From the NCBI GenBank assembly GCA_951812725.1, contig OX638330.1, forward strand, positions 2,232,001-2,296,000: a stretch of 64,000 nt of DNA. The letters are read 5' to 3'. The stretch is from an uncultured Caldilineaceae bacterium (GTDB lineage Bacteria; Chloroflexota; Anaerolineae; Caldilineales; Caldilineaceae). Of the stretch, positions 1 to 9,422 are shown piece after piece; the first letter of the stretch is position 1, and every line of letters begins with the position of its first letter. A program made the position numbers and the translations under genes. The notes beneath the pieces are model-generated. The model was not told where the DNA came from. It saw only the letters and a list, made by a program, of their open reading frames with translations, and searched no databases.

Positions 1-231
1 CTGCCAGTTGTGGACAATCAAGGCCGCGAGCTTTCGCGGCAGTGCCGACCAAAGCGCGGCCTATCGACCCAAGCGGCCCCAGGAATCGACCCGGCGGAGG
101 GCATCCTGGTAAGGAATTTTGCTTTTCCTTGCCAAATATTGATCGGCCTGTGATATACTTTTACAGTCCCCTTCTTCTCTGTCAGATTGACTTGCCATAG
201 TGCCTATAGTTACGAACAGGGGGAACAACCA
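1..231. other. Left-edge stretch without a supportable gene
   Basis: No gene can be supported in this edge stretch. Plus-strand frames stay open for 100-200 bases from base 1, so the tail of a truncated gene cannot be excluded. A possible sigma-70-type promoter for the next gene has TTGCCA at 129-134 and TATACT at 154-159, but its 19-base spacer is long, so the call is weak. Confidence 0.3.
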
Positions 232-1146
232 ATGCGCTGGCTCCAAACGCTGGCCTTCTTGTTTACAGTCCTATTGATTGCCGCATGCGGTCCGCGCGAC
301 ACGGTGGTGGAGCCGCCCTTGCCCACCAGCTCGCCTGTCCCTACGTTTACTGCTACTCCTGTCGGCGCGGCGCCTGCCGCAAGCGGCGGCCAGGCAAGTT
401 CGCAAACACAGGTCCAGCCGACCGCGACGCCTGTTCCTCAGGCTGCTCCTGCGACGCCGGAGCCTCCGATGGTGACGATTGGTAATGTGCTGATGAATGT
501 ACGCGGGGGACCGGGCACCAACTATCATGTGATTGGCTCGGCTTCTCCTAGTGAGAGGTTCGAGATTACCGGCAAGAACCCTGGTTTGGGCGACTGGTGG
601 CAGATCGACTTCAGAGGTCAGACAGGGTGGGTCTACGGCCCGCTGGTGACCGCAAGCAACGCCAGTGCAGTGCAGGTGGCCCTGGTCATCCCGGCGCCAC
701 CGCCGCCAACGGCCACACCAATTCCGCCTCCCACGGCGGTGCCTCAGCCCACGCAACCGCCAGCGCCGAGTTTTCCGTATTCGCTGGTGAATAACGGAGA
801 CTGTAGAGCCCATTCACAGCTAAGCTTTTTCAACGGATTTGTACGCGACACCAATAACAACCCGGTCAATGAAGTGTGCGTGCATATTGCTTTTAGTGGG
901 CCTCGAAATACAAAGTGCACGGGCTGCGGAGTGGAATCAGGAAAATGGGGTTTCACTCCCTTTGGACAGAATACTGGTTCAGGGACAACAGTAGAGATTT
1001 ATGTGGTCAATTGCCCGGCTGGAGTGCCCAGGGACAGGGGGCTCTCAGGCTCCAACACAGGTCCGTTGTCACCGATTTCAGATAAGTGGACCAAAGCGCT
1101 CAGCGGGGGCACGACTTGTGAGAACATAACTTTCAGGAAGAATTAG
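232..1146 (+). CDS. SH3-domain lipoprotein with Pro/Thr-rich linkers
   Basis: Predicted secreted lipoprotein of about 304 residues. I chose ATG 232 because an AGGGGGA ribosome site (218-224) precedes it and the protein then opens with a lipoprotein signal (MRWLQTLAFLF...LIAAC, lipobox Cys near residue 19). A Thr/Pro/Ala-rich spacer follows, then a bacterial SH3 domain (about residues 75-145, with VRGGPGTNYHVIG and GWV near its end), a second Pro/Thr linker, and a Cys-containing C-terminal region (NGDCRAHSQLSFFNGFVRD onwards) that resembles extracytoplasmic beta domains found in Chloroflexota lipoproteins. SH3b domains usually bind cell-wall or surface ligands. Role on the cell surface is inferred; the ligand is unknown. 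Confidence 0.8.
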   Translation: MRWLQTLAFLFTVLLIAACGPRDTVVEPPLPTSSPVPTFTATPVGAAPAASGGQASSQTQVQPTATPVPQAAPATPEPPMVTIGNVLMNVRGGPGTNYHVIGSASPSERFEITGKNPGLGDWWQIDFRGQTGWVYGPLVTASNASAVQVALVIPAPPPPTATPIPPPTAVPQPTQPPAPSFPYSLVNNGDCRAHSQLSFFNGFVRDTNNNPVNEVCVHIAFSGPRNTKCTGCGVESGKWGFTPFGQNTGSGTTVEIYVVNCPAGVPRDRGLSGSNTGPLSPISDKWTKALSGGTTCENITFRKN

Positions 1147-1245
1147 TATTGCGAAACGAGCAGTACGGTCTGTTTTGCGTTCATGGAATGAACCCGGTTA
1201 GAGACGGAGATACTTCGAAGCCATTGGATAGGTGTTACTAACTCT

Positions 1246-2526
1246 GTGAAACAAGCTGTACGCGAGACTCTGATTCTGTGGGCCGGCCTGCTGCTGTGCG
1301 GCGGACCGGCCCTCTTACTTTTGTCGCTTAGCCCCAGCCGCGGCTGGCTTCATTCGCAGACCGGCGAGTCTGCGTTGCTACCGCAGATCAAGGGGCTGAC
1401 CGATCTGGCCGGTGGGTTGCTGCGGCCGCGTTTGCAACTGGCCCCGCAGGTGGTGACGGCGCATTCGGGCGTCTCACCGTACGGCGTGAACGTTTTTCTG
1501 GAACAGGAGGTCGAACCGGTTAAACGGGAGAAGGTCGTACAGATGGCCGCGGAGGCCGGCTTCAGGTGGTTGCGGCAGGAGTTCCCGTGGGAGGATATCG
1601 AGGTACACGGTAAGAACGATTTTGAGGATCGCCGCCACGAGCCGGCCCGGTCGGCCTGGGAAAAGTATGATCACATTGTGGCGCTTGCGGAGCAGTATGA
1701 CATGCGACTGATCGTGCGCATATCCAATCCACCAGCGTGGAGCCGGGCCGAAGGCAACGAGGCCGGCTCTTACGCGCCGCCCGATGATTTTGGAGACTTC
1801 GCCGATTTTGCCGGTGCGGTTGCGGCCCGTTACCGAGGTCGAATTCAGTATTATCAGTTGTGGAACGAACCGAATATTTTCCCCGAATGGGGCAACTATA
1901 CTATCAATCCGGAAGCCTATGTTGAACTGCTTAGAGCCGGCGCCGAGGCTATCCGGGAGAGGGACCCTGATGCCGTTATTATTGCCGGCGCACTGGCTGC
2001 AACCATCGATCTGGACGGTACGACCAGCCCTGGCCGCAGCTTTTCTGATCTTCTGTTCCTGCAGAGGATGTACGATGCCGGGGCCGCGCCCTATTTTGAT
2101 GTGATGGCAACGCAGGGCTATGGGCTTTGGTCCGGGCCGACCGACCGGCGAATGCACCCGCGCGTCATGAACTTCGGTCGTCCCCAGTTTATTCGGGATC
2201 TGATGGTCGCCAATGGAGACGGCCACAAGCCAATCTGGATCAGCGAAATGAATTGGAACGCGGCCCCATCGGACGTCGAGCCGCGCTATGGGCGGGTCAG
2301 CCTGGAAGAGCAGGCAGCCAATTTGCCACTGGCCTACGAACGAATTCGGGCTGACTGGCCCTGGCTGGGTGTTGCGAATGTCTGGTACCTGAAACGGGCG
2401 ACAGATCTGTGGGAGCAGAATAGCCAGCCGGAAGCCTATTTTCGTCTGCTGGCGCCCGACTTCTCCCCGCAACCCGTGTATGACTCTCTTCAGTTTTATA
2501 TCGCGCGCGAAGGCATTCAAGAATAG
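1246..2526 (+). CDS. Membrane-anchored GH39-like glycoside hydrolase
   Basis: A 426-residue protein with an N-terminal membrane anchor or signal (about residues 8-30) and a (beta/alpha)8 retaining glycosidase domain of the GH39/cellulase clan. LWNEPN puts the acid/base at Glu208, and WISEMNW offers Glu334 as nucleophile. The start is GTG 1246. Only 3 bases separate its stop from the next gene, so it is probably co-transcribed with the glycosyltransferase downstream, suggesting a surface-glycan job. Substrate is not predictable; GH39 members include beta-xylosidases and iduronidases. Confidence 0.75.
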   Translation: MKQAVRETLILWAGLLLCGGPALLLLSLSPSRGWLHSQTGESALLPQIKGLTDLAGGLLRPRLQLAPQVVTAHSGVSPYGVNVFLEQEVEPVKREKVVQMAAEAGFRWLRQEFPWEDIEVHGKNDFEDRRHEPARSAWEKYDHIVALAEQYDMRLIVRISNPPAWSRAEGNEAGSYAPPDDFGDFADFAGAVAARYRGRIQYYQLWNEPNIFPEWGNYTINPEAYVELLRAGAEAIRERDPDAVIIAGALAATIDLDGTTSPGRSFSDLLFLQRMYDAGAAPYFDVMATQGYGLWSGPTDRRMHPRVMNFGRPQFIRDLMVANGDGHKPIWISEMNWNAAPSDVEPRYGRVSLEEQAANLPLAYERIRADWPWLGVANVWYLKRATDLWEQNSQPEAYFRLLAPDFSPQPVYDSLQFYIAREGIQE

Positions 2527-2529
2527 ATC

Positions 2530-4974
2530 ATGTTGAAGATGACGGCGCGACCGTCTCTCCTGCACTACGCCATCTTCGCTTCCATTCTGGCGCTGGCCGC
2601 ACTTCTCCGTTTCTACTGCCTCACCTGTTCTTCGCTCTGGCACGATGAAGGCAACTCGTGGGCCGTAGCGCAACGCAGCTTCGAACTGATGGCCAGAGAC
2701 GCGGCGGCTGACATCCATCCGCCTGGCTACTACTGGTTGCTGAAGCTCTGGGCCGGCCCGTTCGGATTCTCTGCCTGGGGAATACGCAGTCTTTCGGCAG
2801 TCGCAGGACTGCTGACCGTGGTGTTTACTTATCTGATCGCGCGGGAGATCGCCGACAGCGCCGACCGCGACTTTCCGTTGTTGGCACTTCTCGCCTCTTT
2901 CCTGGCTGCGCTCAATCCTTTCCAAGTTTTCTACAGCCAGGAGGCGCGTATGTACGCGCTGTTGACCCTGGAATCCGTGACGCTGATGTGGGCGTTGTTG
3001 GCGGCGAGAAGGCGGCTGGCGGCACAGGGTCCGCGAGCCGGAATTGCTTCGTTTGCGGCTGTCTACCTACTAGCGGCCGCGGCCGGGCTGTGGACGCACT
3101 ACATTTTTGTCGTGATCCTGGCTGCCGCAGGGTGTTCCGGCTTGTGGTGGTGGTCTACATGGAGAAGAACGCCTGGGCAGAGTGATGACGGCCAGAGGAT
3201 CGCTCTGGCGGGTCTGACTCGCGTTTCGATTTCCTGGAAGCCTCTTCTCCTTTTCCTCGGCCTGAACCTTTTGGCGGCGGTTTCCTTCTTGCCCTGGCTG
3301 CCGACCGCCACTGAACGACTGCTCAACTGGCCCTCTCAGAATGGTTTCGTCGGACCGACGGAGGGATTGCGACTCACCTTAGATACACTGGCCGCCGGGT
3401 CGATTCGAGAAGTTCCTGAACTGGCATGGGGATGGCTGCTTCTGGTCGGCGTTCTGCCGGTTGCAGGGCTCTTGCAGCTCAGACGATCGGGCTCTGGAAC
3501 CGCCTTGGTACTTTGGTTGTTTGTGCCTGTAGGGGTGATGTTTGGTTTCGGACTCTTCAATTCCTCTTTCCTCAAGTTTCTTCTGATTCTGTCACCGGCC
3601 TGGTGCTTGGCTGTCGCGGCGTCCCCGCGCTGTTTTTCTGCTCGAGAGTTTTCCCTCCTTTCCAGGTTCTGGCCCAGGAAAGAGGGGGGTCCCCGAAACA
3701 CTGGGGACTCACAGGCTATCCAGATTCCCTACATCCCAGTAGCCACAGGAGCGGTCGCCGCGTTGGCCGCCGCTCTGGCCGCGGCTATGCTTCCTTCCTA
3801 CTACGCCGACCCGGCTGCACGCGACAATTATGCTGCAATCGCCCACACTGTTGATGCCGTGGGAGACCCGAGACGGGACCTTGTCATTCTGAACGCGCCG
3901 GGCCAGGCGGATGTTTGGCAGTTCTACGATGTCGAGGTCGCGGCATTGCCCCTGCCAGAGGATAGGCCGCCTGACCGGGCCAAGACCGAAGATAGGCTGG
4001 TGCGTGAAACAGCCGACCGGCGGCGCGTCTTTGCCATTTTATGGGCGACTGAGCAATCGGACAGGGAAGGAATCGTCGAAGGGTGGTTGGGCAGGAACGC
4101 CTTCAAAGGTTTTGAGAGCTGGCAAGGCAACGTCCGCTTTGCAACCTATTTCATGCCGCAGGAACTTTCCTGCAGTGTCTTGGAACAGCCGTACCGCTTT
4201 GGAGACGTCGCCGACCTGACAGAAATATGCCTTTCTGAGGAGCGGCTGGCAGCTGAGGACACTCTGATGTTAGGACTGCGCTGGCGACCGCTTATGACCC
4301 CAGACCGGCGCTACAAGGTAACCGTACAACTCCTGGATGCCCGCGATCTGGTGGTTGTCCAGCGCGATGGGGAGCCGGGCGGAGGCACATTGCCGACTAT
4401 TGACTGGCGGGAAGGCCAGATAGTCACCGACAATCACGGGCTCCCCTTGCCGCCGGGAACGCCTCCTGTCGAATATCGACTTATCGTTGCAGTTTACGAT
4501 GCAGAAACGGGGCCCCGACTTTCCACCTCTTTTGGCGATGCGATAGAGGTCGCCCATGTGACCATTCACCGCCCGGAGAACCCTGTGCCGACGGCGATTA
4601 TCCCAATGCAGCACCGCACGAAACTCTTATTGGGTCACTTTTCGGTCGTCGGATATGACTTTCATCGGAAAGCCTTTGCCCATGCGCCTGAGACTGCACT
4701 TGCAGTGGGCGACAGGCTCCAGGTGACATTGTACTGGCAGGCGCCATCCTCGCTCCCATCCGGCTGGCCGACCGACCAGCATATGCGCCTGATCTTGGGA
4801 GGCCAGGCTGTCGAATCACCATTGGCAGGTGGAGGCTTTCCTACGAACGAGTGGCGCGCCGGCGAGCTGGTTCGCAGCATATTTGAAATCCCCTATGACG
4901 GTTCGGATTCCGATCTCTGGCTTGAAGTTGAGAATGAACGAATTCGGCTGGGCCGGATCCAGCATTCAGAGTAA
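2530..4974 (+). CDS. GT-C family membrane glycosyltransferase (GT39-like) with C-terminal domain
   Basis: An 814-residue polytopic protein. About ten hydrophobic helices fill the first 460 residues. The first extracytoplasmic loop carries HDEGNSW, an acidic motif typical of GT-C polyprenyl-phosphate-sugar transferases (PMT/ArnT-like, GT39), and FYSQEARMYAL is another loop signature of the group. The last 350 residues form a soluble extracytoplasmic region with two beta-rich segments (near 580-680 and 700-814). Likely moves a sugar from a lipid-phosphate donor to a surface polymer or protein. ATG 2530 is 3 bases after the glycosidase stop. Donor and acceptor are unknown. Confidence 0.8.
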   Translation: MLKMTARPSLLHYAIFASILALAALLRFYCLTCSSLWHDEGNSWAVAQRSFELMARDAAADIHPPGYYWLLKLWAGPFGFSAWGIRSLSAVAGLLTVVFTYLIAREIADSADRDFPLLALLASFLAALNPFQVFYSQEARMYALLTLESVTLMWALLAARRRLAAQGPRAGIASFAAVYLLAAAAGLWTHYIFVVILAAAGCSGLWWWSTWRRTPGQSDDGQRIALAGLTRVSISWKPLLLFLGLNLLAAVSFLPWLPTATERLLNWPSQNGFVGPTEGLRLTLDTLAAGSIREVPELAWGWLLLVGVLPVAGLLQLRRSGSGTALVLWLFVPVGVMFGFGLFNSSFLKFLLILSPAWCLAVAASPRCFSAREFSLLSRFWPRKEGGPRNTGDSQAIQIPYIPVATGAVAALAAALAAAMLPSYYADPAARDNYAAIAHTVDAVGDPRRDLVILNAPGQADVWQFYDVEVAALPLPEDRPPDRAKTEDRLVRETADRRRVFAILWATEQSDREGIVEGWLGRNAFKGFESWQGNVRFATYFMPQELSCSVLEQPYRFGDVADLTEICLSEERLAAEDTLMLGLRWRPLMTPDRRYKVTVQLLDARDLVVVQRDGEPGGGTLPTIDWREGQIVTDNHGLPLPPGTPPVEYRLIVAVYDAETGPRLSTSFGDAIEVAHVTIHRPENPVPTAIIPMQHRTKLLLGHFSVVGYDFHRKAFAHAPETALAVGDRLQVTLYWQAPSSLPSGWPTDQHMRLILGGQAVESPLAGGGFPTNEWRAGELVRSIFEIPYDGSDSDLWLEVENERIRLGRIQHSE

Positions 4975-5322
4975 GTATTGGAGGAATACGTATACCAAGA
5001 TCAGTTTCCTGAACAGTTGTCCAGCCTCTCGGTCGGCATGCTGCATTCGAGCCTGTCAGAGATTAGCGTTAGCGTCATTTGTCCTGCCCGAGATCTGGCT
5101 TCGAAATAATCCGAAACACAAACAAAAGGGGGCAACATCGGCTCACTTTTCTTTGACAACCTGCAGTGCGCATAGTACCATAGTTCCCGACGCCGAGAAC
5201 GCTCCTTTGCGGGGATCACGCCGGGGATCGCCTTTTAATTGTACGTGTGCCCGGCATTTGCAAAGCGCTCAAGCTCCGCCGCATCAGATTTGGGGCCGGT
5301 GAGCGGGAAAGGACTTTGCCCG
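4975..5322 (+). promoter_or_regulatory. Gap with sigma-70-like promoter (5153-5181)
   Basis: No convincing gene lies here. TTGACA at 5153-5158 and TACCAT at 5176-5181, separated by 17 bases, form a good sigma-70-type promoter reading towards the HxlR gene, giving a leader of about 130 bases. The rest holds nothing I recognise. Confidence 0.45.
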
Positions 5323-5757
5323 ATGCGCATGCCAGGCCATGCCGTCGTTCTGCCGGATGAGTTGCCCTGCCCCGTTGAAGCAGCCGCACGAATAATTGGA
5401 CGGAAATGGACACTGCAGATTGTGCACCGGCTTCTCAATGCCCGCCATAAGCGTTTCTGTGAGCTGCAGGAAGAGTTAGGGGGCGTCAATCCGAGCACGC
5501 TCAGCAGCAGGCTGAAGATGCTGGAGGATGAGGGCCTGGTCATGCGCGACCAAGTCAGTTCCATCCCTCCTCATGTCAGGTACAGTTTGACTGACAAGGG
5601 CCGCGAGTTGGCGCCTGTAATCGCTGAAATTGCTGGTTGGAGTCAACGCTGGGTCTGTCATGACGAAGAGAGTGTTGGCGAAGAAGGTGTCAGGGAAGCC
5701 AGCAGGCAGGCGGAAGCGGTCGTTCAGGAACTCAGTTCAGGAGCAAGTCGAGCATGA
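5323..5757 (+). CDS. HxlR-family winged-helix transcriptional regulator
   Basis: About 144 residues. It contains the HxlR signature: CPVEAAARIIGRKWTLQIVH, then helix-turn-helix FCELQEELGGVNPSTLSSRL and wing KMLEDEGLVMRD...VRYSLTDKGREL. The start at ATG 5323 follows a GGAAAGGA ribosome site at 5306-5313; an upstream open frame to 5239 lacks support. HxlR proteins are dimeric repressors or activators, often redox- or electrophile-responsive through the N-terminal Cys (Cys16 here). Its stop overlaps the next start by four bases (ATGA), so the MBL hydrolase is translationally coupled and may be its target. Confidence 0.88.
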   Translation: MRMPGHAVVLPDELPCPVEAAARIIGRKWTLQIVHRLLNARHKRFCELQEELGGVNPSTLSSRLKMLEDEGLVMRDQVSSIPPHVRYSLTDKGRELAPVIAEIAGWSQRWVCHDEESVGEEGVREASRQAEAVVQELSSGASRA

Positions 5758-6407
5758 TAGTCGCCGGCCTCACCGTGGGCCTGTTGCAGGAAAACTGCTA
5801 CATCATGGCGTGTGAGGAGACAATGCGCGGGGTCATCATTGACCCTGGTGACAGCGCGCGTGCACTACTCAATGAAATCGATGAAATGGGAATCACGATT
5901 GAAAAGGTCATAAATACCCATGCACACTTCGACCATGTGATGGCGGTAAATGAAGTGCGAGCCTCCACTGGAGCAACATTCCACCTGCACCGTGAAGACC
6001 TTCCGATATTGAGAGCTGCACCCGAACGTGTATGGGAGTGGCTCGGCGCGCGCATTGAGCCGATTGTGGAACCCGACCATTTTCTGGAAGAAGGTCAAAA
6101 GATTGAGTTCGGCACAGAGGCCCTTGAAGTTCTGTTTACGCCTGGTCACTCGCCGGGTCATGTTGTGTTCGTTGACCACACCAATGCGCAGGTTTTTGCC
6201 GGCGATACCCTTTTTCGCGGAAGCGTAGGACGTTTCGATTTACCGCTTGCGGATGGCCCTACGCTCATTAACAGCATTCAACAACAGTTGCTTACCCTTC
6301 CCGATGCTTACGCGGTTTATCCGGGCCATGGTGAAGCGACGACAATTGGCGCCGAACGAGAAAGCAATCCCTTTGTAGGCAGGGTTGCAGCATTTCCCAT
6401 AATCTGA
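5754..6407 (+). CDS. MBL-fold metallohydrolase (glyoxalase II-like)
   Basis: A 217-residue metallo-beta-lactamase fold enzyme. The metal site is visible: THAHFDH (HxHxDH), then TPGHSPGH, FAGDTLFRGSVGRFDL (bridging Asp) and the late YPGHGEAT His. Members hydrolyse thioesters such as S-lactoylglutathione or act as persulfide dioxygenases; the short length and GDTLFRGSVGR motif fit the YcbL-like subgroup of glyoxalase II. Cytoplasmic, with no signal peptide. Coupled to the HxlR gene by a 4-base overlap. Exact substrate is uncertain. Confidence 0.85.
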   Translation: MIVAGLTVGLLQENCYIMACEETMRGVIIDPGDSARALLNEIDEMGITIEKVINTHAHFDHVMAVNEVRASTGATFHLHREDLPILRAAPERVWEWLGARIEPIVEPDHFLEEGQKIEFGTEALEVLFTPGHSPGHVVFVDHTNAQVFAGDTLFRGSVGRFDLPLADGPTLINSIQQQLLTLPDAYAVYPGHGEATTIGAERESNPFVGRVAAFPII

Positions 6408-6423
6408 CCAACAGGAGAATGCC

Positions 6424-6780
6424 ATGACGATTCTGGTCGGTGGACTCCAGAGACTTTGGGCAGGACGCAAGGGTAGTGCAAAGACTTTTGAATCGGAGAA
6501 GGCGGATACTTCGGCTACAACTGGCGGCTCGGTTTCGCAGGAGCCTGTGGTTGTGTGGCAGGCAGCCAATCCGATGGAAGCGCAGATAGTTAAAGGGCGC
6601 CTGCAAAGCGCCGGCATTCCTGCGATTGTACGCGGGGAAGCCATGGGCAGAATCTATGGATTCGTCTATGGCGGACTGGCCGAGCGCGATGTGCTTGTGC
6701 CTGGCCTTCTTGCCGAGTCCGCGGAAGAAGTTCTGTCGGAGGAAATCCGGTGGGACCTGGATGATGGGGAGAGTGCCTAG
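6424..6780 (+). CDS. DUF2007-type small protein
   Basis: 118 residues; ATG 6424 follows AGGAGA by 7 bases. The core, VVWQAANPMEAQIVKGRLQS then GIPAIVRGE and RDVLVPGLLAESAEEVL, matches the putative signal-transducing DUF2007 fold, a small ferredoxin-like domain often found as a partner of other proteins. The first 40 residues are Ser/Thr/Gly-rich and probably unstructured. Sixteen bases after the MBL gene, so likely the same transcript. Molecular role unknown. Confidence 0.7.
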   Translation: MTILVGGLQRLWAGRKGSAKTFESEKADTSATTGGSVSQEPVVVWQAANPMEAQIVKGRLQSAGIPAIVRGEAMGRIYGFVYGGLAERDVLVPGLLAESAEEVLSEEIRWDLDDGESA

Positions 6781-6910
6781 GTCATTTTCCGGCGCGCTGG
6801 ATGCCGCGCTTATCATGCAGCGAAAGTGGCCTGCGCGGTCTCTATAGGCGGGTGTGTGTCAAGGATCTGCAGTTGCAGAACGGGAAATATAGAGGCAGGT
6901 AAGGATTCCT

Positions 6911-7423
6911 ATGAGTGCCACGGCTCCGAAAATAAGCGAATTCAGGGATGAAGAGTGGTGGGACGGACCAATCCCAGCCCACTTGGCGCGCAAACGTTCC
7001 GGTCTAAAGCCCCAGTTCCTGGTGGCAGGACTGGTGCTGGTGGGCGTCATTATCTCGCTGATGGTCTATGGCCTGATCACTGCCAAAGCCTACTGGTTGA
7101 CTGTAGACGAAGTGCACCAACGGAGCAGCGAGCTGGGTGCCCAACGAATTAGGGTGAACGGCCTGGTTGTTGATGAAAGCGAGGAATGGAATCCCACTGA
7201 AGTGACGCTTCGCTTCAGAATCCAGGACGAAGACAATCCAAATCAGCAGCTTGAAGTATCTTTCTATGGACCGCGCCCGGACAATTTTCAGCGGGCGGCT
7301 TCGGCCATAGTGGAAGGAGAGCTATTGCCTGACGGCGTCTTCCAGGCTGAAGTGCTGCTTCTCAAGTGTCCCAGCCGCTATGAGGAAGCGCCAGAAGAGA
7401 TTTTGCTCAAGGCCGTTCGCTGA
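6911..7423 (+). CDS. ccmE: CcmE-type periplasmic haem chaperone, CxxxY variant
   Basis: A 170-residue protein with a cytoplasmic N-terminus, one membrane anchor (about 36-58) and an OB-fold CcmE domain (about 75-155). In classical CcmE a His in an HxxxY motif binds haem covalently. Here the site reads LLLKCPSRYEE, so Cys153 replaces His, with Tyr157 kept (CxxxY). This variant is known from archaea and some sulfate reducers whose Ccm systems lack parts of the usual set. It opens the cytochrome maturation cluster that runs to 13.7 kb. ATG 6911 has only a modest ribosome site. Confidence 0.88.
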   Translation: MSATAPKISEFRDEEWWDGPIPAHLARKRSGLKPQFLVAGLVLVGVIISLMVYGLITAKAYWLTVDEVHQRSSELGAQRIRVNGLVVDESEEWNPTEVTLRFRIQDEDNPNQQLEVSFYGPRPDNFQRAASAIVEGELLPDGVFQAEVLLLKCPSRYEEAPEEILLKAVR

Positions 7424-7538
7424 TTTGGGCAATAACTGTTGGGGCGGGCATATTCATCTGGTAAACAGTGAAATGGTAGTTGAAGCCTTTCAAAGTGCTC
7501 GCCAGTTCTGCTGATGCAGAGAGTCGGAATACGTACGA

Positions 7539-9422
7539 TTGTATCGCAAATGGTCCTCCTGTGCGCCTCTAAAGTTTTTTTGTGTCATAGTTGTACTTGT
7601 GACGTTGATGCCAGGTAGTCTTCAGGCGCAAGAACCTCCTCCTTACGACCCAGAGCAGATCCCTGTCCCCGCTCGAATCCCTGTTGCAGGACTGGCCGCC
7701 GGTTCTTACGAGCAGAATTGCGCTCCTTGCCATGGCGCCAGCGGCGATGGCGACGGCCCGGCGGGCGCAACAGCAGATCCAACCGTCTTCTCCGACCCTG
7801 CTGCGGTGTGGGAGCGTTCACCTGCCGAGCTTTTCCACGTCACCAAGTTTGGTCGCATACAGAATTTGATGCCTCCATGGCGCAACAGCATGAGCGACGA
7901 ACAGATCTGGCAGGCGGTCTACTACGCCTGGAATCTGCATACCGACGAGGTAGAGGTTGCCGCGGGCGCTGAACTATACAAGCAATCTTGTGTCGCATGC
8001 CATGGCGAGGGGGGTCGAGGAGAAGGAGCCGAAGCCGGTGCAAACATGCCGGACTTTTCCTCGCAGGCCGCGATGGTATTCGTCAGTCAGGGGGAACTGA
8101 ATCAGCGCTGGCGAACTGCACATCCGGAGATCGGGGATGCATGGGCGGATGCCGAGCGGCGGGCAGTGCTAGAATTCATCAGGACATTTTCTTACCGGCC
8201 GTTGTGGGCTCCTTTTGTGGTCTCAGGACCCGGAGTAATCACAGGCCGGTTATTTCAGGGCACAGAAAACGGACAGGCTCCCACTCAGTCAGAGGTCACG
8301 CTGAATGTTTTTCAGCAGACCGAGCTGCTAACCACGCGAACGGCCGCTGTAGAGACGGACGGCAAATTTCAGTTCGAAGAACTGCCTGTGGACGAAGGCT
8401 ACTACTTTTTGGTGGAAACCGAACACCAAGACATTCGCTATACGACGCCAATCCTGGCATTTAGCGGCCCCGACTTCACGGAAGACAGGGTAGGCCCTGA
8501 AAGGATAGATACTTCGCTGCCGGTCTTTGAAACAACGAACGACCCTGGCGACCTTCAGATCAGCCGCGCCAACTGGATTATAGAGCATGAGCCAGGCGCC
8601 TTGCTTGTTGGACAGCTTTTCACCTTTGGCAATGGAGGCGACCGCACCTTTACAGGGGTGGAAGTGGAGGCCTTCGACACGCCGGTAACGCTTGCAGTTC
8701 CGTTGCCTGACGGCGCCAGCGAAGTTGAGATTCAGGACGGTCTGATTGGAGAGGTCTATCGCCTCCGGCAGCAGGTTCTCTATGACACGCGCCCCGTGCC
8801 GCCGGGTGAAGGCTCGCGGCAGATATTTGTACGATATCGCCTGCCCTATTCGGGCGACTCTGCCGACATCGTCTTTCCTGTCCCTTACGATACTTCGACG
8901 CTGAACCTGCTGGTGGCCGATTTACCCGAACTGGAGGTCGCGCTCACGATCGGCGATGAAGCCCACGAGTCCGCGGGCCAGGAAACGATACAAGGAGTGT
9001 TCTTCCGTCTTTGGAGCGCGCCTGTTGCCGGCGGTACACCAGTTCATGTTTCACTGCGGGGCCTGATCGCGGCAGGCGGGCTCGATCCCAGGCTAGACAG
9101 AGGCACTACTCCGAGCCGCGAGATGCCTGTCTCCGCGCCCCCGCTCGACGCTCGCGTTCCCCTGGCTTTCGGCAGCATCGTTGGCCTTTTGCTTGTAGCT
9201 GCCATTCTCCTGTTTGTCTACCGGGAACGGACGAAGAGCCCGCCGACGAAAGAGCAGTTGGCGGCGCGTCGTGAAGAGCTGATAGATCGAATCGCCAGGC
9301 TAGATGACCTGCATGCTTTGGGGGAATTGGAGGAGAAGTCCTGGAAAAGCGGGAGAGCCTCCCTGAAGAGAGAGCTGATCGGCATCTCTCTTGCCGAGCA
9401 ACAAGAGCAAGAGGCCCCATGA
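7539..9422 (+). CDS. Membrane-anchored di-haem c-type cytochrome
   Basis: 627 residues. A signal peptide (about 1-30) is followed by two cytochrome c domains with CAPCH (61-65) and CVACH (151-155); the MPPW motif near residue 111 supplies a likely Met axial ligand. The middle (about 210-540) is a large beta-rich extracytoplasmic region. A membrane helix near 545-570 and a cytoplasmic coiled tail rich in Arg/Glu end the protein. The only start that keeps the signal peptide is TTG 7539, since a stop (TGA 7512) closes the frame upstream. It overlaps ccmA by four bases. It is both a client of the surrounding Ccm machinery and perhaps an assembly or electron-transfer component. Confidence 0.82.
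   Translation: MYRKWSSCAPLKFFCVIVVLVTLMPGSLQAQEPPPYDPEQIPVPARIPVAGLAAGSYEQNCAPCHGASGDGDGPAGATADPTVFSDPAAVWERSPAELFHVTKFGRIQNLMPPWRNSMSDEQIWQAVYYAWNLHTDEVEVAAGAELYKQSCVACHGEGGRGEGAEAGANMPDFSSQAAMVFVSQGELNQRWRTAHPEIGDAWADAERRAVLEFIRTFSYRPLWAPFVVSGPGVITGRLFQGTENGQAPTQSEVTLNVFQQTELLTTRTAAVETDGKFQFEELPVDEGYYFLVETEHQDIRYTTPILAFSGPDFTEDRVGPERIDTSLPVFETTNDPGDLQISRANWIIEHEPGALLVGQLFTFGNGGDRTFTGVEVEAFDTPVTLAVPLPDGASEVEIQDGLIGEVYRLRQQVLYDTRPVPPGEGSRQIFVRYRLPYSGDSADIVFPVPYDTSTLNLLVADLPELEVALTIGDEAHESAGQETIQGVFFRLWSAPVAGGTPVHVSLRGLIAAGGLDPRLDRGTTPSREMPVSAPPLDARVPLAFGSIVGLLLVAAILLFVYRERTKSPPTKEQLAARREELIDRIARLDDLHALGELEEKSWKSGRASLKRELIGISLAEQQEQEAP

Noticed and set aside
271..813. 180-residue minus-strand reading frame opposite the SH3 lipoprotein
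   Set aside because: Arg-rich, low-complexity translation; it is a shadow of a Pro/Thr-rich coding sequence.
1474..2925. 483-residue minus-strand frame across the glycosidase and glycosyltransferase start
   Set aside because: No family motif in the translation; both plus-strand genes have clear motifs and coupling.
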